This document shows, piece by piece, positions 8,241 to 19,126 of a DNA stretch of 64,000 nt. The translations under genes were made by a program, and so were the position numbers. The stretch's first letter is position 1; the number at the start of each line of letters is the position of its first letter. Source of the DNA: Didymella arachidicola (taxonomy: Eukaryota; Ascomycota; Dothideomycetes; Pleosporales; Didymellaceae); contig CM049993.1 in assembly GCA_016630955.3 (NCBI GenBank), positions 1,426,001 through 1,490,000 of the forward strand, written 5' to 3'. Below the pieces are notes generated by a model, which made no database searches, was not told where the DNA came from, and saw nothing but the letters and a program-made list of their open reading frames with translations.

Positions 8241-11204
8241 TTACTCTTCCCATTCAGGATTCTGTCATATGTTAGTACAGGCTCTGAACATGAACGAGGT
8301 CTGGACGTACCTTTCGCAGGATGACCACACCCTCCAGCACATTCGTCAGAGCGAGGTACTTCTCGTCTTCCAACTCTGCCCTCTCACCATGTGCGAGCAG
8401 CACAGGTGTGCTCTGTGTCTGCCAGCCGGTGATTGTCTTCGGTCGGCCAGCTTGCCCGACAATGTCGACAGCCTGACCAACGCGTACGTTGACCGTGAGC
8501 GGCTTCAGCTCCTCGTCAAGTGTGATGAGGAAGCGTGGCGAGATGGCTGTAGCCAGATAGTAGAGGAGGAAATGTGAGTCGCCGACAATGAATGACTTGG
8601 CATCAATAAGGGAGACGAGCACTGTCAGGAGACCTGAGGCTGCAACACGCGACAGTACCTGGCGGTCAGTGTGGAAGGGGTTGGCCGAGAGTGTGCCCTT
8701 GCCCATGTGCAGGAGACCCTGCGCGATGCGGACCATGAACAGTGCGTTGGGGTCGCGGTGGTAATAGCTCGCCAACTGTCGCAGAAGCTGTGCAAGACGG
8801 GCGTTGTTGGTACCAGCACCGCATAGTCCCATGGCGAAGATGGCGTTGATTGCGACGTCGTTGTCGTTGTCGTGAGAGTATCGTGATAGTGTGTCGTAAA
8901 TCTTCATCTGAGGGTTACTAGGGCTGATGAGGCCCAGCGCAAGCGGTACAGCCTTGCGAATATTGGCCTCGCCGTAGTGCATCAGGTGGCCGAGAGTGCG
9001 GAGAATCATCTCTTGACCGACATCCTCGCCCATTGCGACCAGCGACAGACCAATTACAGCGTATGACTGAAGCAGCTCGTCGCCCTTCTTCTCTTCGTCG
9101 TCCTCCTCAATGTGCTCATTACAGACGTGTAACAATTGCTGGATCTTCAGCACTGCACCAGTACCTGCCCACGCGCAGACCTCAGTCAGAACCGAGGCTG
9201 ACTTGGCCATTGGGTGATCGAGCGCCTTCAGGGTCTCCAGAATGACGTCGACCTCCTCTTGCTGACCGAAGAAGAGGAGCGCAAGTCCGAGAGACATGAA
9301 GCGAGTCCACTTATCCTTAAGCTGGCTCGATCGATCCTCGTCCAGGAGTGTATTCATCAGCGCATCCGTAACCTCGCCGTTGGCAGAACCAACAAAAATC
9401 AGACCAAGTGACAATGCCGCCATCGCCGAAAGCTGCATGTCCAAGCTTGTATCGCTGACAATGGGCAGGAGGAGCTCGAGAAGCTCTTCCTTGTTTGAAC
9501 CAGCATATGCAAGACCAAGGCCCATGATGGAAGCCAAACGGATGTTCTTGTTCTTGTGCGCAAGGTTGTCCTCGTCACCCAACAGAGCAAGCGCAGGGTC
9601 GGAGTCCATGCGCACGCCCGAATTGAAGATACCTGTGGCGAGCATAGCACCAGCCTTGACCATATCGTCGTCGACGTTCGTGTACGGATCGATCTTGTCC
9701 AGACCAGTCTCGACATCCCACAACATGAGCATACCCAGAGACGCTGTGGTGGAGAGCATGCCTTCGTCCTTTGTCTTCCAAACCCAACTGCTCTTGCTAT
9801 CCGAGTTGAGCATGAGCTTGTCGTTACCGTAACCAGTGTTGACGAATGCGTTCACGAATGCCGATGCAAGGTTGTGTCTCGCTGAATCGGTGTTGGTCAG
9901 GCCCGCTGTTCGGCTGCTCTCGAGGTGAGTCTTGTAAATGTCGTCCGGCGTCTTTGGGTCGAGAATGTTCAGCTCCTTGCCTAGCGCCTTGAAGTGGTCT
10001 GGTAATCTCGAGTTGTTCAAGCACTCCTGGAGCTCCACATCATCGTCGTCCGACACGTCGAACCATATGCGCTGTCGCGCAATGAGGAAAGCCATCTGCC
10101 TCCGAATCGACTTGTCTTTTGTCGAGTTGAAAGCCTCCTCGATCAGATCCCTGTCGTTTAAGCGTATCGCCAGTGCAACGGCCTGTGTAAACTGGTTGTA
10201 TTTCCGGTAGATCTGGTATGCGGTGCGGAGGAACTTGTCGTTATCAGGGTATGTGAGCAAGGGCACGATGCTGTTGCGGTTAGTCAAGCTCAAAGAAAAG
10301 AACAAGTCCCACCTACCCGACCATGTACAAGCACACTCGCGCATATGTGTTCTCGTCAATATGCTGCTCGACTTGATCGATCATCTCCAGCTCAGAGAGC
10401 ATATCCACCGCGTCAGCCTCAGCGTTGTGCTTCAGGAAGAAGGGAACGAGGCTTGCGCCAAGGTCAGTGACATCGTCTGTCGACTTGTCGTCATTCAGGC
10501 GGTTCTGAAACTCTCTGCCGATCTCGAGCGCAAGGTGGCGCATGTACTCATGGCCCCAGGAGCCAAGATCTGTGGAGGGCGCTTGCAGGCGGTACTTCAA
10601 GCAGTCGAGACGCTCTTCGTCCGAGTATGTCATTCCGAGGACTGAGAGCATGTCGGCGAATGATTGCTGATGCGGTCAGTATGGCCGCCTTTGCTAGTCA
10701 ACTGCAATTCCTTACCTTGTTCTCGCCCTCAGGCCATGACGCATACTGCTTCTCGAGGCTCTCGTAATGGGGTCGCAGGAACTTGAGTGGCTTGGGCACT
10801 GCTGTCATGGAGCTCGTCGATGTCTTGATGAACTCCTTAATCTGGTCGAGGGCAGGCTTGTAGAGGCTGGTATCGGACTCCTGCATAACAGTCAGCGCAA
10901 ATCGTGGGGACACACGACATGTGAGCGGTGGTGGCAACATACGAGTATCCGCTCGACCAGCATGTCCAGTTCGCTCTTCAGCTGCTGGTCTTCCTCACTA
11001 AGCTCCTCTGTGCTCGCCATCAGTACGTCTCCAAAGCATAACGCCGCCGCAGCGGTCCTGCGGGCAAGACGTACCGCCGGTCGTCTCGACCTTCTTGTCC
11101 TTTCCATCTGCCTTTGTGTCCTCCTTCTTCTCTGCATCGCCGTTGACTGCCTTGGCCTTGCCCTTCTCAGCGGCGGTGGGCTTCTTCTCATCGTCCTTCG
11201 CCAT
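8241..11204 (-). CDS. RPN1: 26S proteasome regulatory subunit RPN1
   Basis: Six-exon model, 896 aa: 11204-11075, 11007-10943, 10880-10716, 10666-10317, 10270-8311 and 8261-8241. All introns are 46-67 nt. RPN1 (PSMD2, S2) is the large non-ATPase scaffold of the 19S base that docks ubiquitin-like receptor proteins. Evidence is the acidic/basic N-terminus (MAKDDEKKP), the conserved [20 protein letters not shown] and [16 protein letters not shown] segments, and the central proteasome/cyclosome repeats rich in Gly-Leu-Gly and Ala ([35 protein letters not shown]). The conserved end is EGVVILRK followed by NPEWEE, encoded by a 21-nt last exon. Without that last intron the frame stops 10 codons into the intron, at 8272. 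It is divergent from RIO2. Confidence 0.95.
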
Positions 11205-11566
11205 GATGATTACGAAATGGCAGCTAGCGCAGGCGGCGAACGGTATGTGCTACGTGTAGTGCGGACCAAGAAGGAGCGGCCGTGGTATAATCCTTCCTGA
11301 CGATATGCTAGAGCAAGGTGATAGAAAGGGAACGGAGAAAGGACGTGACTGTGTGGTGGGGGATGTGCGGCAATGTACTGGTGGATTGTTGATGCTCGTG
11401 GAAGCTCTTCGACGTAGGTCGGTGCTTGGCGCGCGACAACGCCGCCCGGGCGATCACTGCGGCGTTGGAAAGTGTCCCGCCAAAAAGTTCGTATCCCGCA
11501 CCGAACGGCCGTCAAGTCGCTTTCACCTCCGCTGCATACTTCTGCAACGTTCAAATTACCGCCAAA
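11205..11566. promoter_or_regulatory. Divergent promoter, RPN1 / RIO2
   Basis: Only 362 bp separate the two start codons, so the upstream control regions must overlap. The RIO2 reading frame happens to be open upstream through this interval, but spans the RPN1 promoter and shows no conservation, so I treat it as non-coding. Confidence 0.55.
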
Positions 11567-12927
11567 ATGAAGCTGAACGTCAAGAATATCCGCTACCTTA
11601 CGCCAGAGGACTGGCGCGTCCTCACAGCGGTACGCGCATCCATCATAGCACAACGTCCAGGACTAACGCTGACATAGCCCAGACAGAAATGGGCTCGCGC
11701 AACCATGAAGTCGTGCCCACGTCGCTAATATCCTCCATCTCTGGGTCCGGTATTGGCGTGCACAAATCCATCTCGAACCTCGCAAAAATCGGGCTCATTG
11801 CCAAAGTCAAAAACGCAAAATACGACGGCTACCGACTCACCTACGGCGGCCTGGACTACCTCGCACTGCACACGCACACCAAGTCCTCGACCGTGTTCAG
11901 CGTCGGGAACCAGATTGGTGTCGGCAAAGAGAGCGATATCTTCGTGTGCGCGAGCGAAGAGGGCAGGCAGCTGGTGCTTAAGATTCACAGGCTCGGCCGT
12001 ATATCGTTCCGCACTGTCAAGGCGAACCGCGACTATCTGCGCAATCGCCAGGGCGGCAGCTGGATGTATATGAGCCGGCTCGCAGCGATCAAGGAGTATG
12101 AATTCATGAAGGCGCTGCGGCGCGAAGGGTTCCCCGTGCCAGAGCCCGTGGGACAGAACCGACACACCGTTATCATGGGCCTGATCGATGCCTTCCCCAT
12201 GCGCACCATCTCGAAGGTCGGCGATCCTGCAACGCTTTACAGTGAGCTGCTCGAATCCATTGTGCGGTTCGCACAGCACGGCCTGATTCACGGCGATTTC
12301 AACGAGTTCAACATCTTGATTGAAGAGAAGTTTGACGACGATGGCGAGCGCGTCCAGCTCATCCCTACAATCATCGACTTTCCGCAGATGGTATCAATCG
12401 ACCACGCGAACGCTGAATATTACTTCGACCGTGACGTAGCATGCATCAAGCGCTTCTTTGACCGCCGTTTCGGCTTCACTAGCGACGAGCCTGGGCCATT
12501 CTTCAAAGACGCTATCAAGAATGTGCACAAGAGGCTTGATGTTGAGGTAGAGGCTTCAGGCTTTAGCAAGAAGATGGCGAAGGAGCTGGACGTATATATG
12601 AAGGAGCACGGGATCGATGGCGATGCCGGAGGTCTTGATCAGGATCGCGAGGATGACGATGATGTCGAGGTTGAAGAAGAGGCAGATATGGACGGCGAAG
12701 CAGAGACTGGTGGCATCTCACTGGAAGGTAACGATGTCAAAGAAAGTGTGTCTACTTCTGGAGATGCCCAGTCGAAACTGCCGAAACCCAGCGCTCTTGC
12801 ATCGCAGATGACACTGCTGGACATTCGAGACAATGACCCGCTCCCAGATTTGAGCGAGTGCAAACCGCGCCCACAATCGACCATGACCACCAAAGCTGCA
12901 AAGAAGAAGGCAGGGTGGGCCATTTAG
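11567..12927 (+). CDS. RIO2: RIO2 atypical protein kinase
   Basis: Exons 11567-11629 and 11683-12927 encode 435 aa. Rio2 is an atypical kinase/ATPase needed in late cytoplasmic maturation of the pre-40S subunit (20S to 18S rRNA). The N-terminal winged helix covers MKLNVKNIRYLTPEDWRVL through GYRLTYGGLDYLAL. The kinase has the ATP loop IGVGKESDIFV, catalytic GLIHGDFNEFNIL (Asp226) and metal-binding IIDFPQM (Asp253). The DFP form in place of DFG is normal for RIO kinases. The C-terminus is a long acidic tail (about residues 350-375) ending in KKKAGWAI. The ATG at 11567 lies in AAAATGA context and starts the conserved domain exactly. The 53-nt intron sits after residue 21. Confidence 0.96.
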
Positions 12928-13621
12928 AACCTCCAGTTATCGTTCAGTCTCCCTTCTCCAGCGATACCCCTTTGAGGTCACAAAAGTTTGACGACCATAG
13001 ATACGAATAGACCGACCTCATGATCGAACAATGCATGTATGAAGAACCACTACGATCCCTTTCTCCTGTGACAACATCACTAGGGATCACTGGTGCACAT
13101 TTCCATGAAGTTGACGCGTGCACAGGATGGACTCGGAAGAAGATCAATCATGCGAGGAACTATCGAGACTACGACAATTTCGACGATAAACTCTGGCCAC
13201 TGCCATACCTGATCCTGCTCCACCATCGATGAGAAAAACCTGCAATGCATAACCCATGAAGATCTTTTGGTTCACCGCCCGACTGACATGCTAACATATA
13301 CCTCTAAGATAAAGACATTAGCCGCCCGAATGGCCCGACCAAAGGGCGGAACGAAGTATGAGAAGGATATGTTCAGGAAGCCGAGGGCCAAAAGGAAGTA
13401 ACAGCGTCGATGTCCTGGAGAGCATGACAATAGCGAGCGACAGAAAGAAATGGCCGGGGGTACGAACGATCCGGAGATCGTGCCATGGCGTTGGAGATGA
13501 TTAACGTCGTGCTCCACGAGTGATGAGGCTGGTGGATGCTGACGGAGCAATCGTGATTAATAATTGCGTACACTAAGTTAAGGCGACGACATGTTAGAGC
13601 AGTGATGTTATGCGTAGGTGA
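12928..13621. other. Convergent intergenic region
   Basis: The 3' flanks of RIO2 (+) and the RBMS-like gene (-) meet in these 694 bp. The small frames here have no recognisable features. I see nothing further. Confidence 0.5.
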
Positions 13622-15479
13622 TCACTCGTCGCGGCGGGCTGGCGATTCGGCCTTACTGTCGGCCTTGACAGGTGTGGTAGGGTTAGTCTTGGTGTCGATG
13701 CCATGCTCAGATGCGCCATCGTCGCTCTTGACAGCACCTGGGTGGGCCATCTGGTACATGGCCGGGCGGGAAGTGCCGAGTGTCGAAGGAATGGCGGGTG
13801 CCCATGGCTGGCGATAGACTCCACGCTGCATGAACATCTCGAACTCGCTTCCAGCACTGTGTGAGACCGGAGAGACGTTGTCATAGCGGTCAGGTGTGCC
13901 CAATGCCCTAGCCTGGGCGACACCGACCTCGTACTCAGCGGCACGGAAGACACGGCCGGCTGCTGTCTGTTGCTTCAGCATCTTCTGCTCGTGCGTATCG
14001 GAGAAACGGATTTGGATAAGATGCTCTTCGCCGTTGGGCTTGGACACTGGAGTGTTGTTGAACTTCCTGATGACCTCGTCGCAGATGTCACGAGTCTCAA
14101 AACGAGCAAAGCCAACGCCTCGGGCATTACCAGCCTGGTCACGAAGGATCCTGCTCGAGCAGACTTTGTGCGGCGCGAAGATGGATGCAAGTTCCTGAGA
14201 CCATGTCAGTCGCTTAAAAGTAATGCAAGGTGGAAGTGATGACGTACATGCTCGTTCATGTTCTTGGGGACATTAGACACATAAAGGTTAGTGTTGCCTT
14301 CATCGGAGAACTTCTTGAGCTTGGAGTAAAACGATTCCTGGGATGATCAGCGAGGCACGACTGACAGCAAGGAGGATGGTCTTACTCGGGCGAAGCTAAC
14401 TTCGTAACCAAGGTAGTGGAAGCCACGAATGCAGTCTTCGGCATCCTCGAAGTTGTGATACTTGATGAATCCAAAGCTGTTGATAGTGTCAGTGCAGCAT
14501 AGTACGGATGTGAAGATAGCACTCACCCTTTGCAGAGATTGGTCTTGAGATCGATGATTGACTTCGAGCTCTGGATGTCTCCAAAGCGCTTGCCCCAGGC
14601 ATGCAACATCTCGTCGGTCGTCTCTGGTAGGAGACCACGAATGTAGACGTTGGTCTCGCCAGTCTTGTTCTCCAGGCTGCGATCAAGCGGCTTGTGAGGC
14701 GAGCTGGGCGCAGGTATGGCGCGGGGAATGGGTGGCTCTTGGTGCACCAGAGCAAGCAAGTGAGGTGGCAGAGTCGGCATGGCTTGTTGCTTCTGGACTG
14801 GAGCCATCAACTGATAGGAGTGTGCCAGCTGCGAGGGAGACGGGGTTGCGCTGCTCGTGTAGACGGCGCTAGGAGAGCGATCCATGATAGTGGTTCCAGC
14901 ACCATATCGGTACATGCCACCACTGCCAAAGGGTGTGCCGGGAACATCGTTCTCGTTGGAGGACACTGAGTCTCGTCGAGGTGTCATGAGGGAAGGCATG
15001 TCGCCAGATGACATGCGCGACGCCCAGCCAGGTGCCATGGGGCTGTGGCCAACGACAGCTTGGCCGTACTGGTATGCGGTCTGTGGATCAAATGAGCCGC
15101 TGTGATTGTAAATGCCTGGTGAGTGACCTTGTTGTCCACCTGGAAGCACCTGGTACATGGAGCCGAGAGCGTGTTGATTAGGAATCCACAGGCCCTGGCC
15201 TTGAGACATGTGCATGTTGCCATACTCGGTTGAGTTACCTGACAATCCAGATCCAGCAGATTTGTGGTTAGCAGATGAGCCGTAGGAGGCGTGCATGTTG
15301 AGCGCTGCCATGGTGTTCGTCAGACCTTGAAGACCAGCATCAGTATTGGGAGACATAGGCAGACCTCGAGGAAGGTACTGGGCTCCATGACCCTGGCCAT
15401 TGTATGCATTGAGCATATGGTGACCCTTGTAGCCACCCGCAGGAGCAGCGTAGCCATTCTGACGAGCGTTCGTGGTCAT
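13622..15479 (-). CDS. Two-RRM RNA-binding protein, RBMS/MSSP-like
   Basis: Four exons (15479-14527, 14476-14386, 14337-14248, 14194-13622) give 568 aa. The first 260 residues are low-complexity, rich in Gly, Ser, Gln, Met and Tyr. Two RNA recognition motifs follow: RRM1 with TNVYIRGLLPETTDEML (RNP2) and KGFGFIKYHNFEDA (RNP1), RRM2 with TNLYVSNVPKNMNEHELA and ARGVGFARFETRD. The tandem arrangement and ILRDQAGNARGVGFAR resemble animal RBMS/MSSP proteins, which bind A/U-rich single strands. The C-terminal 150 residues are disordered with Thr-Pro and Ser-Pro sites. In filamentous fungi the role is probably mRNA regulation; I infer that, not a specific target. The frame is open upstream to 15551, but the ATG at 15479 (MTTNARQ) is the first ATG of a sensible N-terminus. 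Confidence 0.9.
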
Positions 15480-18400
15480 GGTGAAGACTGGAAGGAGCGA
15501 AGTGACCGAAAAGGTGGCTGTATGTGGATAACGACTGAGAAAAGGCGTCAATGGGTGCTGCAGTCAGGAGTGGGGCGGCCGAAAGCTTTGAGGCCGGCTA
15601 CGCAGCGACAAGAAGTATCAAGAAGGAGAGAGCGGGCGAGACTGCTGAGATGTACAGAAGAACGTTGCTCTGGGGCAAGGTTAGTCATATGACTCTCGCG
15701 ACGAGCAGGCCTTGCAAGGCATGATGAGCGGTGATAGTGAGTTTCAGCGACCCGCCTAGGGGAAAGAGAGGTGGCGGGGCGGGAAAGCTGGGTGTGGGTC
15801 TGCGGAGGTGAAAGGAAGAGATGGGATGGAAGTGAAAGCAACATACCGAGTCGTAAATGTCAAACTTTTGCAATGTGGTGGACGAGTAGTGACTCCAAAG
15901 CTGCCCACGATGTTAGCATGAACTAATGATGTACGAGGCAATCGTGAAGCCTCACCTGCGAAAAGCTACAAAGAATGTGGCCACTGAAGCGTATTGGTGA
16001 GGAAAGGGGTGGTGCTGAATGAGAGAAGAGAAGAACAGACGAAAGGTGACGAGGGGCGTGAGAAGAAAAGGCGTTCGATGGTGGCGGCTCGGCGTTGTGC
16101 ACAGGGAAAGAGCCGTCGTGATGTCTCGGTGGAGGAGGGAGTTGCAACGGAGGCGCGTGTATACAGGGCAACCTCGCCTTCTACAGCGGGAAGTCGCCAA
16201 GGACCAAGCAGACGGGACGAAAGCACTAACTTTGTCGATGCTAGACGCTGAGGCAGGAGCAGATAGGTAACAGTACAAACCAAAGTAGCAGCAGGTGCAG
16301 GTCGAGGGGCGAGCTTCTTCCCTTTCTCGCCTCGTGTTTGGCGCGTGGTGGGTCTTTAGAGATGTTGGGAAAGAGCTGTTTGAGTAGTGATGTCGAGTCC
16401 TAGTTTACGGAAGAAGCTGTAGAACGTGTACTGACGTTAGCTGCAGTGGGAGTGTACTGCTTTAATAAGACCAGTTGAAGACAAATGGTGCATCGCTGAT
16501 ATGTACAAGCCAGGGATGTGCCTCTGTAGAGCTGCACCTTGAGTGCAGGCGACGCGAGGTCACATCAGTCGTGCACCTTGCCCGCTGCCGCTGCTGACGG
16601 CCATGCCCTTCTGAGACGGGTGTGTAGCAATCTCCAGACGACGAGGCGTCCGAATTTGCACTTGCACTTCTCCATCCAGCAGGCCGCTTTCCGCAACGAC
16701 GAAGCTAATGCAGCCCCCGGCGCCCTTGCAGTAGGGCTGAAGGAACAACCGTGTCTAGGACAGCTATGTTGGCGAAGTCGTTCACTGAGGCGATTTATTG
16801 CGCGCAGGTAGAGGTACCCTCAGGTAATGATCTACGAGGTGGGTCAGATCGGGGGCTGAGGATTTGCGAGGATTTGCCCTGTCACTTTTTGACCTCCACA
16901 CTGCAGCCGGCTCCCGGGCATTCGCAAGTTCTTCCCCAGACCCGACCAGGTGCATCGCTCTGTTTGACATTGAGATTAGCTTGCAGCACGTTAGTGGAGT
17001 GACACTGCACAAGGCACCTCACTTATGACAACCTATTAGCCGGCTGCTGCTCACACAAGGTTGGAAACCATCTTGGATCTGAACTCGTCCGCATCGCACT
17101 TGTAACTTCCGCTGCGAGCCGGCGCAGTGCAGCTGGTCGCAGCCGTTACTAGCTGCGTTCACTTGCCTGCGCTCTGGGTCGAGCTCTGGGTCGAGCTCGC
17201 CACAACGTTGAAGCCAACGCCTTTTGGGTGACGCTGCAGAGCCTCTTGCGGCCCACAACCCGCCCGCCTCGATGCAGCATTAGCTGACAGAAAAAGCTCC
17301 GCGGTGTCATTAACGGTCGTCCAGCTGCAAGGGCATCGTTCGCAGTCTGACGCAGACTCAGTGTCAAGCCTACCGGCCAGAGACAATCTCACGAGTTGTC
17401 GAATAAGGAAACTTCGAGGTTTGAGAGGCAGTATATGAGGAAATACTGGAGCAACCACCGCGAGAAGGGTTCCGTAGAGTGAGGAGAGATTGGGGTACAA
17501 GCAAAGCTTTGAATAGGGTGACTAACCTTGCCTGTTCATGTCCCTATCAAGCGCTCTGCAAACGGCCAGTTGAGGCACAGTGTGAGCAGATGTATCACAA
17601 CGCTCGCTCGATGGAGATGATCACACCGGTTCGCGTGCTGCGTGGGCGCAAGAGCACTGATTACCGTGTTGCATGTGCTTTCAATCAGCTACCCGGCTTT
17701 TCGTTTGCAAGCAGGGTTGTTGAAACAGTGACTACATGCTTGGAACGCGGCTCGCCGCGAAGCAAGATGTTCGTAATAGCAAGGGCTGGTCGGCAAGGGC
17801 TGATCGCTAGAGCAGAGATCTCCAGGGGTGCATGTGGTGTGTGGCTCGAGAGTACAGTCTGGTTGGGAAAATTTCGCATGTGTGTCGAGCTCGGAACCTT
17901 CAGATGTCATGCATGTCGTGCGCCGTCAGACACTGCAATAATGCTTCTTCTTGTGTTCACGACAATGAACCTTCTTCTGCTTCTGCTCACGCCACTCCTC
18001 GTTGCTTCGCAACGATCCTGTTGATGTTACTTAGTCCGACCTGAATCCCGGATTCCGGATCGACTCGCTACTGTCCGGAGTGACAAAGAGGTGATACTCC
18101 TCAAATTCTATTGGGCTTGCATGCCCAAGGTAGCACAGAGCGCCAATTTCCAATGCGTCAGCCTCGTCAGGGTTCACGGGATTTTTGAGATTCTGCTGGT
18201 CCATGCTTCGACAGAACGCGATAATCCCAGGTATTTGCAGGACCGGAGGATGATATGGTAGGACGAGGCTGCCTCGCCATTGGAGGTTCCTTGCAGGAGC
18301 TGATCGCAATCAAAGACTTTCTCGGATATGCGTTGCTGAAAGTATGGGCTCTGGCAGATTCCGTTGAGAGCAGCTCCTTTGCAGGGAGGTCGCTACGTAT

Positions 18401-19126
18401 GGTAGTACGCAATAACGGCACACGGCGAGGTGCCACAAAGCTACGCCTGGACGACCCATGATGGCGGAAGACTCATGTGGTTTCAACATGCTTCGTTCGA
18501 CATGATTAATGACGGTTGCTCTCTGCAAAGCATCTTTAAGCACAAATGAACATACCGTGGTATCCAGCATAAATTTTGTAGGTGGGTAACGGCGTCTAGG
18601 GGTGAGGGCCGAAAACACAAGGCGTGTGACTTATAAGACTGTCCAGTAAGAGCAGCTTTGTGAGCTAACTACCTAACTATTTGTTATATCACAGGCTGTA
18701 AATATTTCAATACGTTAGCTCTGTCCATCAGCCCCTCAAAGACCCACCTACAATCCTTATGCCGGATACCACAGTACGCTAGATGAGGTGGGGAGGATGG
18801 GGTTGCTATGCTAGACTTAACCTCGGAGCCACCCAATTATTTCGGTTGGAGATTGTCCCAACGATCACCGCATGGCTTACGGCGTCATTGAAATGAACTC
18901 TTAGCCAGCCAACCAAACTCAGATTGTTCTCGCATGTTGAATCATGGTCTATGCTATCTACAGATCAAATATAGGTGGAGAGTATAGTACTAGCAAATTG
19001 CAGTGGTCCGTAGTCAAAGTCGAACCCCCGTGGCTCGGTGCGCAGTTGCGCAGCCCAACCTACACGTGTCTAACGCCAATCGCTCCAATCTAACCATGAA
19101 AATGTTTACTCGATACGTAGAGATAC
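15480..19126. other. 3.6-kb region without a confident gene
   Basis: On the minus strand, 15480-16450 is pyrimidine-rich and lies directly upstream of the RBMS-like start, so it is most likely its long leader (perhaps with introns) and promoter. From 16450 to 19126 I see no conserved protein. A 12-bp unit CTCTGGGTCGAG is repeated in tandem at 17172-17195. The sequence becomes AT-richer at 18600-19000. The 92-codon minus frame 18309-18031 (ending SSESIRNPGFRSD) has protein-like composition but no recognisable partner exons. Confidence 0.5.
18031..18309 (-). CDS. Possible exon of an unknown protein
   Basis: A 92-codon frame with acidic, protein-like composition in its second half (NPVNPDEADALEIGALCYLG, then IEFEEYHLFVTPD). 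I recognise no domain and cannot find convincing flanking exons. It may be a chance frame. It is listed because it is the only frame in the 16.5-19.1 kb gap whose composition looks coding. Confidence 0.15.
   Translation of the reverse strand: MRSAPARNLQWRGSLVLPYHPPVLQIPGIIAFCRSMDQQNLKNPVNPDEADALEIGALCYLGHASPIEFEEYHLFVTPDSSESIRNPGFRSD

Noticed and set aside
9296..9832. 178-codon plus-strand frame inside RPN1
   Set aside because: Antisense shadow of the conserved RPN1 coding sequence.
11305..11566. Upstream extension of the RIO2 frame
   Set aside because: It overlaps the RPN1 promoter and bypasses the conserved RIO2 start and intron; the extra residues have no family support.
17172..17195. 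12-bp tandem repeat as a possible satellite or operator
   Set aside because: Only two units and no wider array; no functional reading possible.
17479..18024. 181-codon plus-strand frame
   Set aside because: Composition is random-looking, no domain, no splice or conservation support; it ends in a Leu run typical of chance frames.
19015..19075. tRNA-like sequence on the minus strand containing GGGGGTTCGAC
   Set aside because: The T-arm stem does not pair and no matching acceptor stem or A box is present.
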